Assembly (NCBI GenBank): GCA_030077755.1
Contig: JAQJZZ010000007.1
Location: forward strand, 310,001-374,000
Length of the DNA stretch: 64,000 nucleotides
Direction: 5' to 3'
Source: Filosporella fistucella
Taxonomy: Eukaryota; Ascomycota; Leotiomycetes; Helotiales
Made by a program: the position numbers and the translations under genes. Positions within the stretch are counted from its first letter, which is position 1; every line of letters begins with the position of its first letter. Of this stretch, positions 22,881 to 34,227 are shown one piece after another. The notes beneath the pieces were generated by a model. The model had not been told where the DNA came from and did not search any database. It saw nothing but the letters and a program-made list of their open reading frames with translations.

Positions 22881-23686
22881 GCTTGACTTCGTACTTCCAT
22901 CCGAATCCCCAGTTCCCCTCTGCCAACCGTTCCCGTGATCTGGGTCAAGAGTATAGTATGGTAACTGTTGTAACACTGGAGATAAGCTTTCTAGAAAACG
23001 ACATTTAGGCTATGAATCGAATTATCGATAGTGTTGCAATGATAATGACACGATTCGACCGCCACTCAGCGAGCAGAAATATTCTGGTGTGGTACTCTCA
23101 ACCTTCTCCCTTCATCCACATGATAGATGCATTGTTTATGCTGCTGCGCAGAATTCTTGAAAATTTCTTCAGCGGCAAACTGATCCATTTCATCAGGCCT
23201 TGATGAAATATGATAAGAGAACAGAAAGCCGGTGTCCTGGTGGTAAGGAGGAGAGAACCGGTGGCAAAAAATCGGTAAATTAGAGGCGAAGGATCATACT
23301 TTCAGGGAGATTGCATTATTTGAATGCGAAAGCTTTTCGTATTCGGAAGTTTGACATGCTTCATAGCCCCCAGATATATGAAGATTGATTTGTATAGGCA
23401 GGTACTCGATCAGGAAATTCTTTTCGTGCTCCTTCCAATTTAATGTATGTTCATTGTCCCTATCTCAATATTTCAACAAGCCGTCGGCACCTGATGCCAA
23501 GTCTGTGCCCCGCTCCTGCTGACCCCCTGCTTATAAAATCCATCAGGATGCCAAGGGATCAACTGGGGCGAAGCCGTGTGTATTTATGCTGAATGCAATT
23601 CTCTAAACTAATCCTCTCCTTTGATGATGGCATTCCAAGAAAAATCTTCAAATGATGCACCTACATCTTGAAAAAGACGATGAATC
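22881..23686. other. Intergenic, no supported gene
   Basis: About 800 bp between the MFS stub and the Zn2Cys6 gene. A 63-codon frame at 23012 has no recognisable domain. The region must include the regulator's promoter. Confidence 0.55.
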
Positions 23687-25368
23687 ATGAACGTTGATGC
23701 CGAGCAGGTGAAACTGAAGCGGAAGAGCGCCCCCAAGAAAAGAACAGGGTGCCTGACTTGCAAGTATGTAGACTTAGTATCTATCAGGGAGAGATTCTAA
23801 TATGTGTGAATAGAGCAAGAAAAGTGAAATGTGACGAAGGAAAACCAAAATGTCAACGATGCGTCAACGCGAGATGGGTATGTCAGGGTTATGCTCTGCC
23901 AACCCTTCCCGCTCCAAAACCCAAATCCAAAAAGCTCGTACCTGTAATTCTCCCAAAGCGTGAAGACAGCAGTGTGGCAAGAGCAATTGTTCCTGTCGTC
24001 TCAAATGACAATGAAGAACGTAGCTATTTCTACTCTTTCCGGCAGGATGCGGCTGTCACGCTTTCGGGATATGTCAAGTCTCCTTTCTGGACGGAAATCG
24101 TGCTTCAAATAGCCCATGAAGAGCCATCTATCATGCACGGTCTGGCTGCTCTGGGAGCATTAACGAGAGCGCATCCTGCGTTGGCTTCAAGACGTGGACG
24201 TCACGATTTGGATGATGTGCCGCCGAGGCAGAGAACATTCGCTCTGCAGCAGTACGGGAAAGCCATTTCCAGTCTTCGCAAAACGTTGTCCGCCGGGCGT
24301 AATTGGAGAACAGCACTAGCAGCTTGCTTGCTATTCGTCTGTATCGAAACATTGCAGGATAATATGTCTTCTGCATTGGGTCAGATGGGATGGGGGATCA
24401 GTATGCTCGCTCAGGCACAGAAAGATCACAGCAGTCTCGAACCTGGCATATTTCTCACATTCAACAATTTGGCTGTGCAATGCTACTTGCTTTGCAACGA
24501 GATGTCTGTTCCTCAATTCGTCAATCTTTTCACAAGTCTCGATGCAAGTAGTCTCTTACCGCATCACATATCGCTGCCCGTCCAAACCCCACCAGATCTC
24601 GAACCTATAAGCACAACATCAGCGCCCACTACCACACCTCCTGTATTTCACGACGTATTGACCGCGAAAGCCTCTCTAGACATCCTCCTTCTCCGCACTC
24701 TTCAATTACGACAAGAACAGAAAACTCGACCAGAAGAGGAACGAAATTCGCTTCACATATGGCACCAGGCTCAATTAGATATCTGGGAGACTGCTTTCCG
24801 AGACATGAAAGCCAGGGTCGATACCACAGGCAAAGAGGAGCCTCTCTTGATCTTACGTGTATATTACAATATCGCTCTTATCCTTCACGTAGGCGGTGCA
24901 TCGGACGATGAGATGGCATACGATACCGTGCTACCCGAGTTCAGAACTGTAGTCGAAACATCAGAGAAGATCCTTCGGAAACGCAAACAGCCGCGGGGAT
25001 TTAAATTCTCGTTCGAAATGGGTCTCACGCCGCCTCTCTTTCTCGTCGCCTCTAAATGTAGAGATCCGTGTCTGAGAAGGAAAGCAATAAGTGTGTGTCG
25101 GACACTGGGAGGACAGGAGGGCCTCTGGCTTCCGGATGGATTGGCTGACTTGGGGGAATGGATTACTGGTGTTGAGGAAGACGGATGGGATCGGAGTTCA
25201 GGGGAACCGATTAGGAGGAGAGTCAAGCTTTTGAATGTTACGTCAGATAAGGCGGAAGGGTTGGTTTATATATCGTTTTTGAGGACAAGTGGGAATTTGG
25301 AGGAAGCGCCAAAGATATTTAAGGAAGCATTTCCGATTTCTGTACATATGGATTCGTGTATGAAATGA
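23687..25368 (+). CDS. Zn2Cys6 fungal transcription factor
   Basis: Two exons (23687-23763, 23814-25368) encode 543 residues. The binuclear zinc cluster has the canonical spacing C22-x2-C25-x6-C32-x6-C39-x2-C42-x6-C49, and the intron splits it just after the second Cys, a common position in this family. A basic stretch (KLKRKSAPKKR) precedes it. The rest is a helical regulatory region with SIMHGLAALGALTRAH and RTALAACLLFVCIETLQ, as in the fungal-specific trans-acting factor group. The protein should bind DNA in the nucleus. It neighbours a dead transporter and a dead kelch gene, so it may once have regulated a small local cluster; its present targets are unknown. Start is the first ATG in frame with the cluster. 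Confidence 0.92.
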
Positions 25369-26908
25369 ATTATGATGATCCGGGCTCTGGTCTTATTTCG
25401 TATGCTTGAAAAGTTCAGGGCCAAAGACGAAAGTGATTAAGAAATCGGCAAGTGCTTAGACATATGATCTCTTTGCGCTTCGAAATTCTTGTTAGAGATG
25501 AAAAGAGAAAATTATTAGCAAGGTCAAGAAGTGTTTCCAAATGGCGTCTTGACTGCTGTATGAGTCTCTTTAGCTAAGTGACTGTGAAGACGGAAATCAT
25601 TCAAAAAGTTTAGAACTAATTAGTAACATAGTTTGGGAGTTTGTGTAACAAGGTCGAAGCCTCCGGGTGCACATGTTACACAGAGACGTGCAACAAACGA
25701 GGAATATCCGGACTATCTTGAAATGATTCGCATGATACCCAAGTCCATTGATCTCTGACTAAAACCCATCGACAGTACAGTTGGTATTTCTGCCTCCCAA
25801 ATTAGTGGACTCGTAATACAGTCGCCACTTGTAACCTTAAATCAACTTTAATATCAGAAATGTTCCCTGGCACGTGATATAAGCACCTTCAACTTTTCAA
25901 GCCGGCTCCACTTGAAGAGTCCATCGAAATCGAGGCCACCCGAAAATATCTCACCCAATAATTCTTTCTCCGTTATTTATATTCGGCATGTCTCGACCGA
26001 GCTGCCGAGACCGTTCTCCTGAATCATGGATGGCGCTTGAAGAACTTTCTTCTTGGGTCTGCCTCCTGCCCAGTGCCCAGCTGTGGCAAAGAACAGAAAT
26101 AGATGGAGACCTCAGTCCTCATCCAAGGCTGTCATTTGGAGTAGATCAATACTGCGATCGTGAATTGCCGCCGTTGCAGTGCAGAGTCCTGCATGATGGA
26201 AGAATATACTAGATAATTGTGGTGTGCGGATCCCCAGCTGATGACATCGTATGTTCAAGGTTCTGCTTCGTCTGTCGAAATTCCATGTCCTGATTGAAGG
26301 CAGAAGTCGCAAGGACAACAACCTTGAAGCGGCCCCTTGCCCCTGTTCTGTGCTGCTTTCCCCGTATTCAACTTTCTTCACCTCCTGCCGTTGACCCTGC
26401 AACTAGAACCAAGGTGAGCAGGGCTAAAGACTTTTAAGTAGCATTACGGAGCTTTATGGACCCCTTTTGGACCAATGAGAAAGTTATTCGCAGCGCAAGA
26501 TCCAGTTTTCGTCGCTTAGCGGAAATGGTTGCACGGCCGACTCCCCTGCACAGTGGCCGCTGTGGTGGTGGCTCTAAACACAGCCCAAGTCGAGTCGCAA
26601 TTTCTATTTCAAACCAATCTCCTCCCACTCACCTCATCTCATCTCAACCTTCCTTCTTTCACATTCACTCTGCACATCTACCTCTACATCTGCACAACTT
26701 TGACCTCACTTTGAGTATCTCTCTTCAATTTCTTCAACCAGAAATCTATCGAGTCTTACTTTGAACATTCGTTCTTCAAGTAAGTCAAGCCACCCGCATT
26801 CCACTGCGCGTCAAGTCGCGTCCCTCGAAATAAGGAGACTGATCCTTTTCCAGTTCACGGTCGCTACACACTACACACCCCACAATCTTCAATCTTCAAT
26901 TCATCAAG
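25369..26908. other. Long intergenic region with pyrimidine-rich leader
   Basis: About 1.5 kb without a supported gene. The last 200 bp before 26909 are strongly CT/CA-rich (CACACTACACACCCCACAA and repeated ATCTTCAA), as in the leaders of highly expressed fungal genes. Frames on both strands around 26110-26760 show no domains. Confidence 0.55.
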
Positions 26909-27606
26909 ATGCAATTCTCAACTGCTCTCGTCGGCGCTGCCGTCTTCGCAATTGCCAATGCCGCCAAGTTCACCATGCCAGGGAGCTTCTTCACCAATGT
27001 TCCAGCAGGAAGAGGTGCCAACATCACCTGGAATGAGGCTTCCGGACCTGTCACTCTCTTGTTGAAGAATGGTGTCTCAACTAACCTTCAGACGGTCGCC
27101 ACTATCGCCAGTAAGTAGTGATTCCCAAAATCAAAACAAGGCAATGATTAACATGATTCAGCTGGCTTGACCGGTAACTCTTACGTCTGGACTCCAGACA
27201 CCAACTTGGTTGCTGGAACCTACGCTTTGGAGATCACTGATTCATCTGGACCAAACTACTCTCTTCAATTCCCTATCTCTGGTGCTACCGGTACTGCGTC
27301 TGCCTCTGCCTCATCTACTACTGGAAGCAGCTCCGCCAACAGCACCTCCACTGCTTCAAGTTCGAGCACAACTTCAGCAGGAAACTCTACCGTCACCACC
27401 ACTGGAACCAGAAGCACAACTTCAGGTATGCATGATTTATGGTTTGCCAATTGACGAATGCTAACATGTCCGCAGCCACACGAACTGGAACTACCACCAG
27501 CTCAACCTCAACCTCCACCACCATCCCCAACAGCATGGGAAACAGCATTGCTTCCCCTCTCGCTCTCGTCTTCTTGGCCGTAGCAGCTTTGATGACTCTC
27601 CAATAA
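26909..27606 (+). CDS. GPI-anchored Ser/Thr-rich Kre9/Knh1-like protein, copy 1
   Basis: Three exons (26909-27110, 27162-27425, 27476-27606) encode 198 residues. A signal peptide ends at AIANAAK. The N-terminal domain (FTNVPAGRGANITWNEASG through YVWTPDTNLVAGTYALEI and NYSLQFPI) is the Ig-like Kre9/Knh1-type N-terminal domain. A Ser/Thr/Ala stretch suited to O-mannosylation follows, then a GPI signal (NSMGNSIASPLALVFLAVAA). Proteins of this type sit in the plasma membrane or cell wall; Kre9/Knh1 of yeast affect beta-1,6-glucan, but small GPI members like this are uncharacterised. It is closely similar in layout to the gene 2 kb downstream. The strong CT-rich leader suggests high expression. 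Confidence 0.9.
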
Positions 27607-29628
27607 ACAATTCACTTCACCTTCTACGAATGTCTAAATACTTGTCGAGTTTGGAGGATATGGTTATTGGTTCATAATAGCATAGCGCACAAATCGATTA
27701 CTTTTCTCGTGTAATTGGTAATTTTGCGTCGCAAGGCGGTACAATAAAACGAAATTTGGGGGTTCTTAATGGATGCATATGGGAGGCGTAATTGAAAGAT
27801 TGATCAACAGCAGTGCTGAGGAGGAATTCTTTCTTTCTTTTTGTGGAAAAGGGGAATGGTACATTTGGTATCTACAGGATTCATTTCTTGTGGATGCTTG
27901 ATTGTGTGCTGTAGATAGATTCAATGATAAATTTTACCAACAATTTCGTTCAGATCATTCGATTCTCTTCGTGACTTCACCTTATCTATCTTGCTTCTAC
28001 CGGATGCCCGGGGTCCACAGTGAGGATATTAGATCTTGGATTAATCTCCAGGATAGCCGTTTCAGAAACCTGGCTCACACGTCATTCTCAACATCTATAG
28101 TAATCTCATCATCATCATCATCATAAAAACATATCTACCCTCCTCTATCTTTCCTCTATCTATGGTATTCAAATTCAAATCCGAATGACGCACCTAATCC
28201 ATCCCCAATCTCATCGCAATCCCTTCCCGAAAATAAATCCCATTCAGGGTCAGCTCACCTCAATCCCCATGCACAAACCTGCATCACAGTGGTGCACACA
28301 GCCAGCAGCCAAAGTGGCGTGCTCCAAGCTCCCTCTCCCTGTTGGCTGCCCACCACTTTTTTTCCGTAGGTAGATTCAATTCAGCTGGGTGTGCAGATAC
28401 GAGGTGTTTGCGCGTCCTCCTCCCTCCTGCTTTTTTTGCCGAGTATTTTTTAATTGTTCAATTTTTCAATTGAGGGGTGGAAAATAAGGAGGAGTGTGAA
28501 GGGAGAGAGAGATGTCACGTATTTCTCAAGGGGAGTTGGTTCGGAAGAGCTGGATACTGGTGGAGTACCTAAGTACCTTAAGAAAGAAATGGAGAGCGGA
28601 TTGAATATTGGAACTTAGTACCCCCAGTCCCGGATTTGAGTTTTCTTGGCGTGCTACTTGGGTACTTGCGAAGTAGAGTGGGTCTTTTTGGATAGATCGG
28701 CAGGGGGAGGCACATGCACATCCACATGTAAAGGTGACAAGAGGAAGAGTTGATTATGTCAGCTGTACCTTTGTATTTGTACTGTGTGCGGGAATGGTTG
28801 GAAGAGCGACGCAGAGAGTGGAGACATTTATGCATGCATGTGAAATGCAAAACCTGGAAATGTGATTGGAGATTTTGTACCTGCGTTATGCATAATAATA
28901 GCTTGGCGCGAATTATTCGCGTCTTCCCTTTCTCTCCCTTGCTTTAAGCTCGAGCTCGTATTTGGTTATTAATTGCCAAACTTCCTACCTCTTTTTTCAA
29001 ATCTTTCCATACAAAATTTATATCTTCATTCTCTCCCACAGATATATACCCGACACAACTTTCTCACTCCTGGACCTCCTTTCTCTCCCTCTGAGAAAAA
29101 ATCAAGATATCCCAGCAACAACGGCAACTTCCCCTCTCTCCTCAATAGCGTTAGCTTGATCTCCCACTAGGAAGGGAAAGCTCCATCCAAGCTCCAAACA
29201 ACGGGCTTGCTTACCTGCCGCTTGACGCTCTCGGTCACCCAGAAAATAAATGAGCATGTCTCTCCTCCCATCGAACGCACCTGTGTCTGCGGAGAAAATA
29301 TCGCCTAGCAGGCTACTAAAAGAAAGTAAAAGCCTGTTTCTTGGTTTGTTTTGGTGGTGCAACGGTAGGTAAGATTAAGGCTATTGGGTTCTATGTAAAT
29401 AGAACGGCTTCCCCTTCTTCCCTTTTCGTCTTAATCTTTCTTCTGCTTTCTGAGATTCTTCCATCTGCTTCGAGTTTTGGCATATTTTGATACGTTGGGT
29501 ATTGTTTATATTGTTCATATATACTGCATATATTTTTTCGAGAATTTGTGCATACGGCATACATACATACGATAACACGATAATCATCAATACACTCGAA
29601 TCAAATAGAAAGAAGGAAGACCGCTAAA
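27607..29628. other. 2-kb intergenic region between the two paralogues
   Basis: No supported coding sequence. A short ATC trinucleotide run is at about 28107-28123. Around 28900-29100 there are pyrimidine-rich stretches, and 29500-29560 is AT-rich with TATA-like strings shortly before the next start. Such a long upstream region may carry a long 5' leader or a leader intron of the second paralogue. Confidence 0.5.
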
Positions 29629-30386
29629 ATGCAATTCTCATCCATCATCTCGGTGCTAGGCATGGCTGTGTTGGCCGCAGCACAAAACCCGTTCTCGTTC
29701 ACTACGCTCACTTCCGTCACGGCGGGTACTCCATTTAATATCACTTGGTCACCATCGACTGGGACAACGGATACCGTATCTTTGATCTTGAGACGGGGAG
29801 AATCTTCTGCGCTGGACACGATTTTGACGATTGCTTGTATGTATCCCTCTCTTTCCTTCAATTCTTTATCCTCAAAATCTCCCACTCCCTCCAATCTACC
29901 GTCCTATGCCCGAGAAAAAGAATCAAATTAATACTCGATAATATAGCAAAAATCCAAAACACCGGTTCATACCTCTGGACACCACCCAATACCCTTGTCG
30001 CAGGCTCCGGCTACGCCTTCCAGATCGTCGATGACGGAAACACAAGTATCGTCAACTACTCTTTGCAATTTAGCATTATCTCCACCAACACCGTTTCGTC
30101 CTCTGCCTCGAAAACTGCCTCCTCATCTGGTTCCGTATCTGCAAAGACCAGCGGAAGTACAAGTGTGACTGGCACATCGACTGGAACGGCTGCTAGTGCT
30201 ACAGCCAGCGGAAGCGGAAGTACCACCAGTGCCACCGGAAGTCAAACTAGTGCTAGCAAGACCACATCCGCAAGCAGCTCGACTGGAACCGGAAGTGCTG
30301 CTACTACTGCGCCGACGGGAGCGGGTAACAGCTTGAAGGCCGGGATGGGATTGATGGGTGTTTTGGGTGTGATGGCTGTGTTGTAG
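29629..30386 (+). CDS. GPI-anchored Ser/Thr-rich Kre9/Knh1-like protein, copy 2
   Basis: Two exons (29629-29836, 29947-30386) encode 215 residues. A signal peptide ends at VLAAAQ. The Kre9/Knh1-like domain contains VTAGTPFNITWSPSTGTTD, SLILRRGES, SYLWTPPNTLVAGSGYAFQI and NYSLQFSI, matching the upstream paralogue motif for motif. A long Ser/Thr/Gly repeat-like stalk (SGSTSVTGTSTGTAAS and similar) ends in a hydrophobic GPI signal (AGMGLMGVLGVMAVL). The first intron is at the same place as in copy 1, just after the TIA codons. Copy 2 has lost the second intron of copy 1 or never had it. It should be a cell-surface protein. Confidence 0.9.
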
Positions 30387-30925
30387 ATGAGGAGAGCAAT
30401 GAGTGTATATTGTGTACATATTGGGTCTGAATTGTGTTTGAGTAGGACATATCGAGGTTGTATCTAGGGAAATGGCAGATACAAGATCGTATAATGGATT
30501 TGAAACCACACCAGGAAACAATGGTCTTTGAGCAAGGTAGAAAAATTACTGTCTGAGTAACTTGGGGCATAGAAATCGGTCGTGTTATAGAAAGTCCTGT
30601 ACCAGTCGCTGATGGTGGGTATACCTGCAAGTGCAGGCTGCCGAATAGTCAAGATTCAAGATTGCCCACAAAATTCTACTTGTCGCGTTGCTGCAGCTGG
30701 TCAATTGAACTGTATATCCCAGGCGCGTATCGCCAAACTTTGTTTTGGCGCTCATTCATACAGTTGTGCTCTTTTTTTGGAGCAAGTGCTTTCGACATTC
30801 AAGATGACCTCGAAAGAGGAAAGTTCCCCGATAAATTGCTCTCCGTAAATACGTCAAGTCTTGAGTGAGCTGGCATTGCATTTGCGTCATTTAGTTGCCT
30901 CTGGATTCCACCTCCTGTTCAGAAT
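30387..30925. other. Intergenic between convergent genes
   Basis: About 540 bp between two convergent genes. Only short frames, no domain. It should hold both 3' ends. Confidence 0.6.
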
Positions 30926-32068
30926 TCAGAGCCATTTAAAGCCTTTGACAAATGCTCCCGCAGGCAAACTTCTGAGGCTGATGAGAGACTCAATGAGCAG
31001 AAAGGCTCTGGCGGCAAAGTAAGCCAGCAACACAGTCACGAAGAACGGAGCAGCCACGATATCGAAATCCCCATTGTGGATGGGGTAAAACAATTTCCTT
31101 TTAGAGGAGACTGCCTTCCACCACAAAATCCATATCGTCCCCCAGAGAGGCATAGAAGTTAGCACAATTGCAGAGCCTCTCCGCAGCCATTGCTCAAATT
31201 TTGTCGGAAATGACGAGGAAGACAAGGCAGCAATGTGTGCGCCTCCATATAGGAAGTTAAAGAGAAAATGTAACCCTTTTTCTGAAGAGAACTCATGGCC
31301 GATATCTGTGCTCCAAGAACCCCACACTTGTCTAACAGCTAAATTCTCAGAATTGTCTCGAAGGAAGTCCCAATTTTGGTTATTTATTTCCTTTTTAGTC
31401 AACCCCTCCTTGATTTTCAGCATCTCTACCGCACGTTTTGCCGATGCAGCAATAGTCATCAATTTGCGCTCTCTAGGGTCGATGTTGCCCTCTGTGAGTG
31501 AATTTTCTGAAGCAAGATCTGTATATCGTTCGATCGCCGTTGTCAGCGGCTCTTTCAGCGGACTCATTGGCGGCGGATCGTAATCATGTAAATTGTTTGC
31601 TGCACGACCAACACGATCTTTCCAATATTGAACGCGTGCGCTTTGGAACTCTACGAGTAATTGAGTGTGCTTTTCGGTCATCGTTCTTGAAAAGGTGAAT
31701 AAAGCTCCCATGTCTCTAGCTCGCGGTTCTCTCAAAACATTGGAGAACCGAACATCGTAGGGCTTCTTCATCCATAGCAGATATATCAAAATTGTGCACC
31801 CAACGTGAGCAGTGGTGTGCGTTTCGAGAAGAGTCACTGGAACATGTGAAGTGAGTCTCCCAAGAACCTGCAAGCCGAACCAAGTGATTTGTGCCAGTAC
31901 AACCATTTTCATAATGACATCGGCATTGCTCCTTTCCTCGATGTCTGCGGAGGTGAAATGGGGGATCAGGCCGAGCTTTGCTAGCTCAAGTGCACCCGCG
32001 ATGATTACCTCTCTGACCTCGGGACAATAAGTGTAATTCTTAATCTGCTTCACTATCAGGGATACCAT
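30926..32068 (-). CDS. Multi-pass membrane protein of a fungal multicopy family, N-terminally short
   Basis: One exon, 380 residues. The sequence belongs to a family I recognise from filamentous ascomycetes but for which no function is known. Landmarks are ADVIMKMVVLAQITWFGLQVL, PVTLLETHTTAHVGCTILIYL, WMKKPYDV, YGGAHIAAL and RAFLLIESLISLRSLPAGAF. About four to five membrane helices are predicted by eye: two in the first third and three near the C-terminus, with a charged loop between. Typical members begin with a signal peptide and an RGT..ILW segment about 150 residues earlier; that part is absent and I could not find it on this strand upstream. The copy is therefore either a short variant or 5'-truncated. 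A decayed relative that keeps the missing N-terminus lies at 50297-51855. Confidence 0.75.
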   Translation of the reverse strand: MVSLIVKQIKNYTYCPEVREVIIAGALELAKLGLIPHFTSADIEERSNADVIMKMVVLAQITWFGLQVLGRLTSHVPVTLLETHTTAHVGCTILIYLLWMKKPYDVRFSNVLREPRARDMGALFTFSRTMTEKHTQLLVEFQSARVQYWKDRVGRAANNLHDYDPPPMSPLKEPLTTAIERYTDLASENSLTEGNIDPRERKLMTIAASAKRAVEMLKIKEGLTKKEINNQNWDFLRDNSENLAVRQVWGSWSTDIGHEFSSEKGLHFLFNFLYGGAHIAALSSSSFPTKFEQWLRRGSAIVLTSMPLWGTIWILWWKAVSSKRKLFYPIHNGDFDIVAAPFFVTVLLAYFAARAFLLIESLISLRSLPAGAFVKGFKWL

Positions 32069-32426
32069 TCTTGTCTCTATACGGCAGACAAACTCTCACT
32101 CAAATTCTCTAGGCTACCATTTTATCCCGTTTTACCAAATCCAAGTTGTTTCTTTCTTCCATGATGGTATATGCTTCGAGGATATCTCAAAAGGCTTCCT
32201 CGAGTATTCTCGCCAATTGTAGAGAGGAGTGTGATAGCATAGAGCTACACACTCTCCGGAAGCCTAAACTTCCCACAAGCAACCTTTTTATAGTAGTAAG
32301 ATATTGAGTCGTCGATGCTGGATTCAGACCTCGTCCTTAAGGGACTAGATCGAGGAAGAAAACATTTCTTGATCATGTGATCCACCTCCTGAAAACGGTT
32401 TTTCGATATTGGCTAATGGAAACAGA
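32069..32426. other. Intergenic upstream of the membrane-protein gene
   Basis: About 360 bp, no supported gene. I looked here for the missing N-terminal exon of the minus-strand gene and did not find it. Confidence 0.5.
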
Positions 32427-33350
32427 TTGTTGCACATCTCAATTCTCAATGCGGATACGAGATGATTATATTTGATCTAGTCAAAGCTCCCTTTCCTTGG
32501 CAATCTTACTCGCTTCAGTGTTTCTATCTTACTTAGAACCAAGTGAATCATAGCATTCCCTCATATCACTATCTAGGAATCTATCAAACACCACAATCTG
32601 GAGTAATAATTCTGATTAAATTTTTAGCAACAACTTAGCTTCCTAAGGTGATTTATGGATTCGGGAATTTGACCTGTGCAACGAACCAATTTAGAAACAG
32701 AAAAGTCTTTGCAGCTTGTTACAATTTCTAATTTGAGAAAGGCTTTGTCTGCAAACCATTCATTCTGCGCCTGAAGCAGTGCATTGAGCTCTATATATCT
32801 GTTGCACATCGCATCCAAAGGTGTGGTAAGACCTCAAGGGTCAAGCCTGAAACCGTTTGGTCCAAGTCAAATTTGACACTTTGCTACCGCACTATCCGTC
32901 ACAACCACTTCTTCTATTTTGCCTGGATATTTATTCAAAACAATATATAAAGTCTGTTGCACATCGTATTTCTGCTCTCAGACCATTATCGTAATTAGAA
33001 CTCTGATTTCAGCCACAAAGCAGCAGTTTCGAAACATAATTCCCAAGCTCGGTCCAACGAACTTACCAGGAATTTCCTTACCAACACTTGACGAGAATAA
33101 CGTTAAAATGTCCCAAAAGTCAAAATTTCTTTGTTGCACATCTCAATTTGGTCCTCGGACTCTAGATTTAATATATATGGAGATTTGAGTAGAGTTGGTA
33201 AACATTTCTGAAACTGGCTGAATTTGAGTTAGATTATGGATGTCTCGAAAGAAGGTTTGGTACACACTTGAGAATTTTGGCTGAAATGAACATTACAAAT
33301 AGATTCCTTTTGTTGCATGTCGAGAATTGCGGTCTCGGACCTCTTCGTAT
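32427..33350. repeat. Degenerate direct repeats with a TTGTTGCACATC core
   Basis: A core close to TTGTTGCACATCTCAATT recurs at about 32427, 32799, 32954, 33131 and 33310. The last three copies are followed about 20 bases later by GGTCTCGGAC-like sequence (GCTCTCAGACC, GGTCCTCGGAC, GGTCTCGGAC). Spacings are about 372, 155, 177 and 179 bases, so the unit seems to be 155-180 bp and heavily diverged, with one unit perhaps missing after the first. A weaker match (GCTGCACATTTGAGG) is near 33652. There is no coding potential. It may be an old tandem array or a decayed repetitive element. Confidence 0.5.
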
Positions 33351-34227
33351 ATATTTCCCTGTGAGGTGAGGTAATTGTGCGTGGTTCGACTGATGTAGTT
33401 TGGTTTGCAGATGTTTGCCCAATCTTCGAGGGGGTGTTTCCACATCTGAAATAATGCCTCGTATTGCTGCATTGGGTTCTTTGGCGATCAGATGAGTAAA
33501 AGAACAATCCAGAGAGATCAGAGCCTGATATTCCTTCAATCATTGAACCACAAATTGCTCTTGGCGCTACTTTCAAAGCAATATTGTATCATATTTGACT
33601 CAACTGCATAGCTCAATTGAATACAAATAGAAAATGGTACTAATTCAGATGCTGCACATTTGAGGCTGATATTGTTATAAAAGGAACGCACCTCCTCTTT
33701 CCTCCGGTGTTTAGTATATTCGTAGATGAATAGCTAGCACTTACTGGCCCTGGCTGATGACTTTAAACAATTATATTGAATATGGAGACTTGGCAAAGAA
33801 ATATGTTCTATGAGCACGAGAGGAACATCACTTGCTATTTTCGCCTCCATCTATAACCGAAACACGAAATAATCACTCACTTGAGTTGGAAACCTTGAAC
33901 CGTTGGAATTATCGAGAGACACAAATTTGTGGAACAATTACATTCACCAAGAAAGTCCTAAAGAGGAGAAATTGGTGGAATAATATTGAAGAACCCATAT
34001 TTCTAATAGAATGGAAAATGTACATAGCTTCGGGTAGTTAAATGCAGTGGGCGGCTTGCTGAAATACTTTGTTCAACATCACTTCCTTATATGGTCTTAA
34101 CGGTTCATGGTGGGGTAGTGCCACGTGAATTTGTCCGTTAACTCCGAAGATTCGCGGGGTCGGAGCCGTCTTGTACTTCTTCTCCCGACACCAATCGGAA
34201 CTTCTGGATCAATCAATCACCGACACC
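33351..34227. other. Intergenic, no supported gene
   Basis: About 880 bp, AT-rich, continuing the repeat region; one weak further repeat core near 33652. The last 150 bp should be the promoter of the next gene. Confidence 0.5.

Noticed and set aside
30926..34227. Idea that the TTGTTGCACATC repeats form a CRISPR-like array
   Set aside because: Copies are too diverged and too far apart, and the organism is a fungus.
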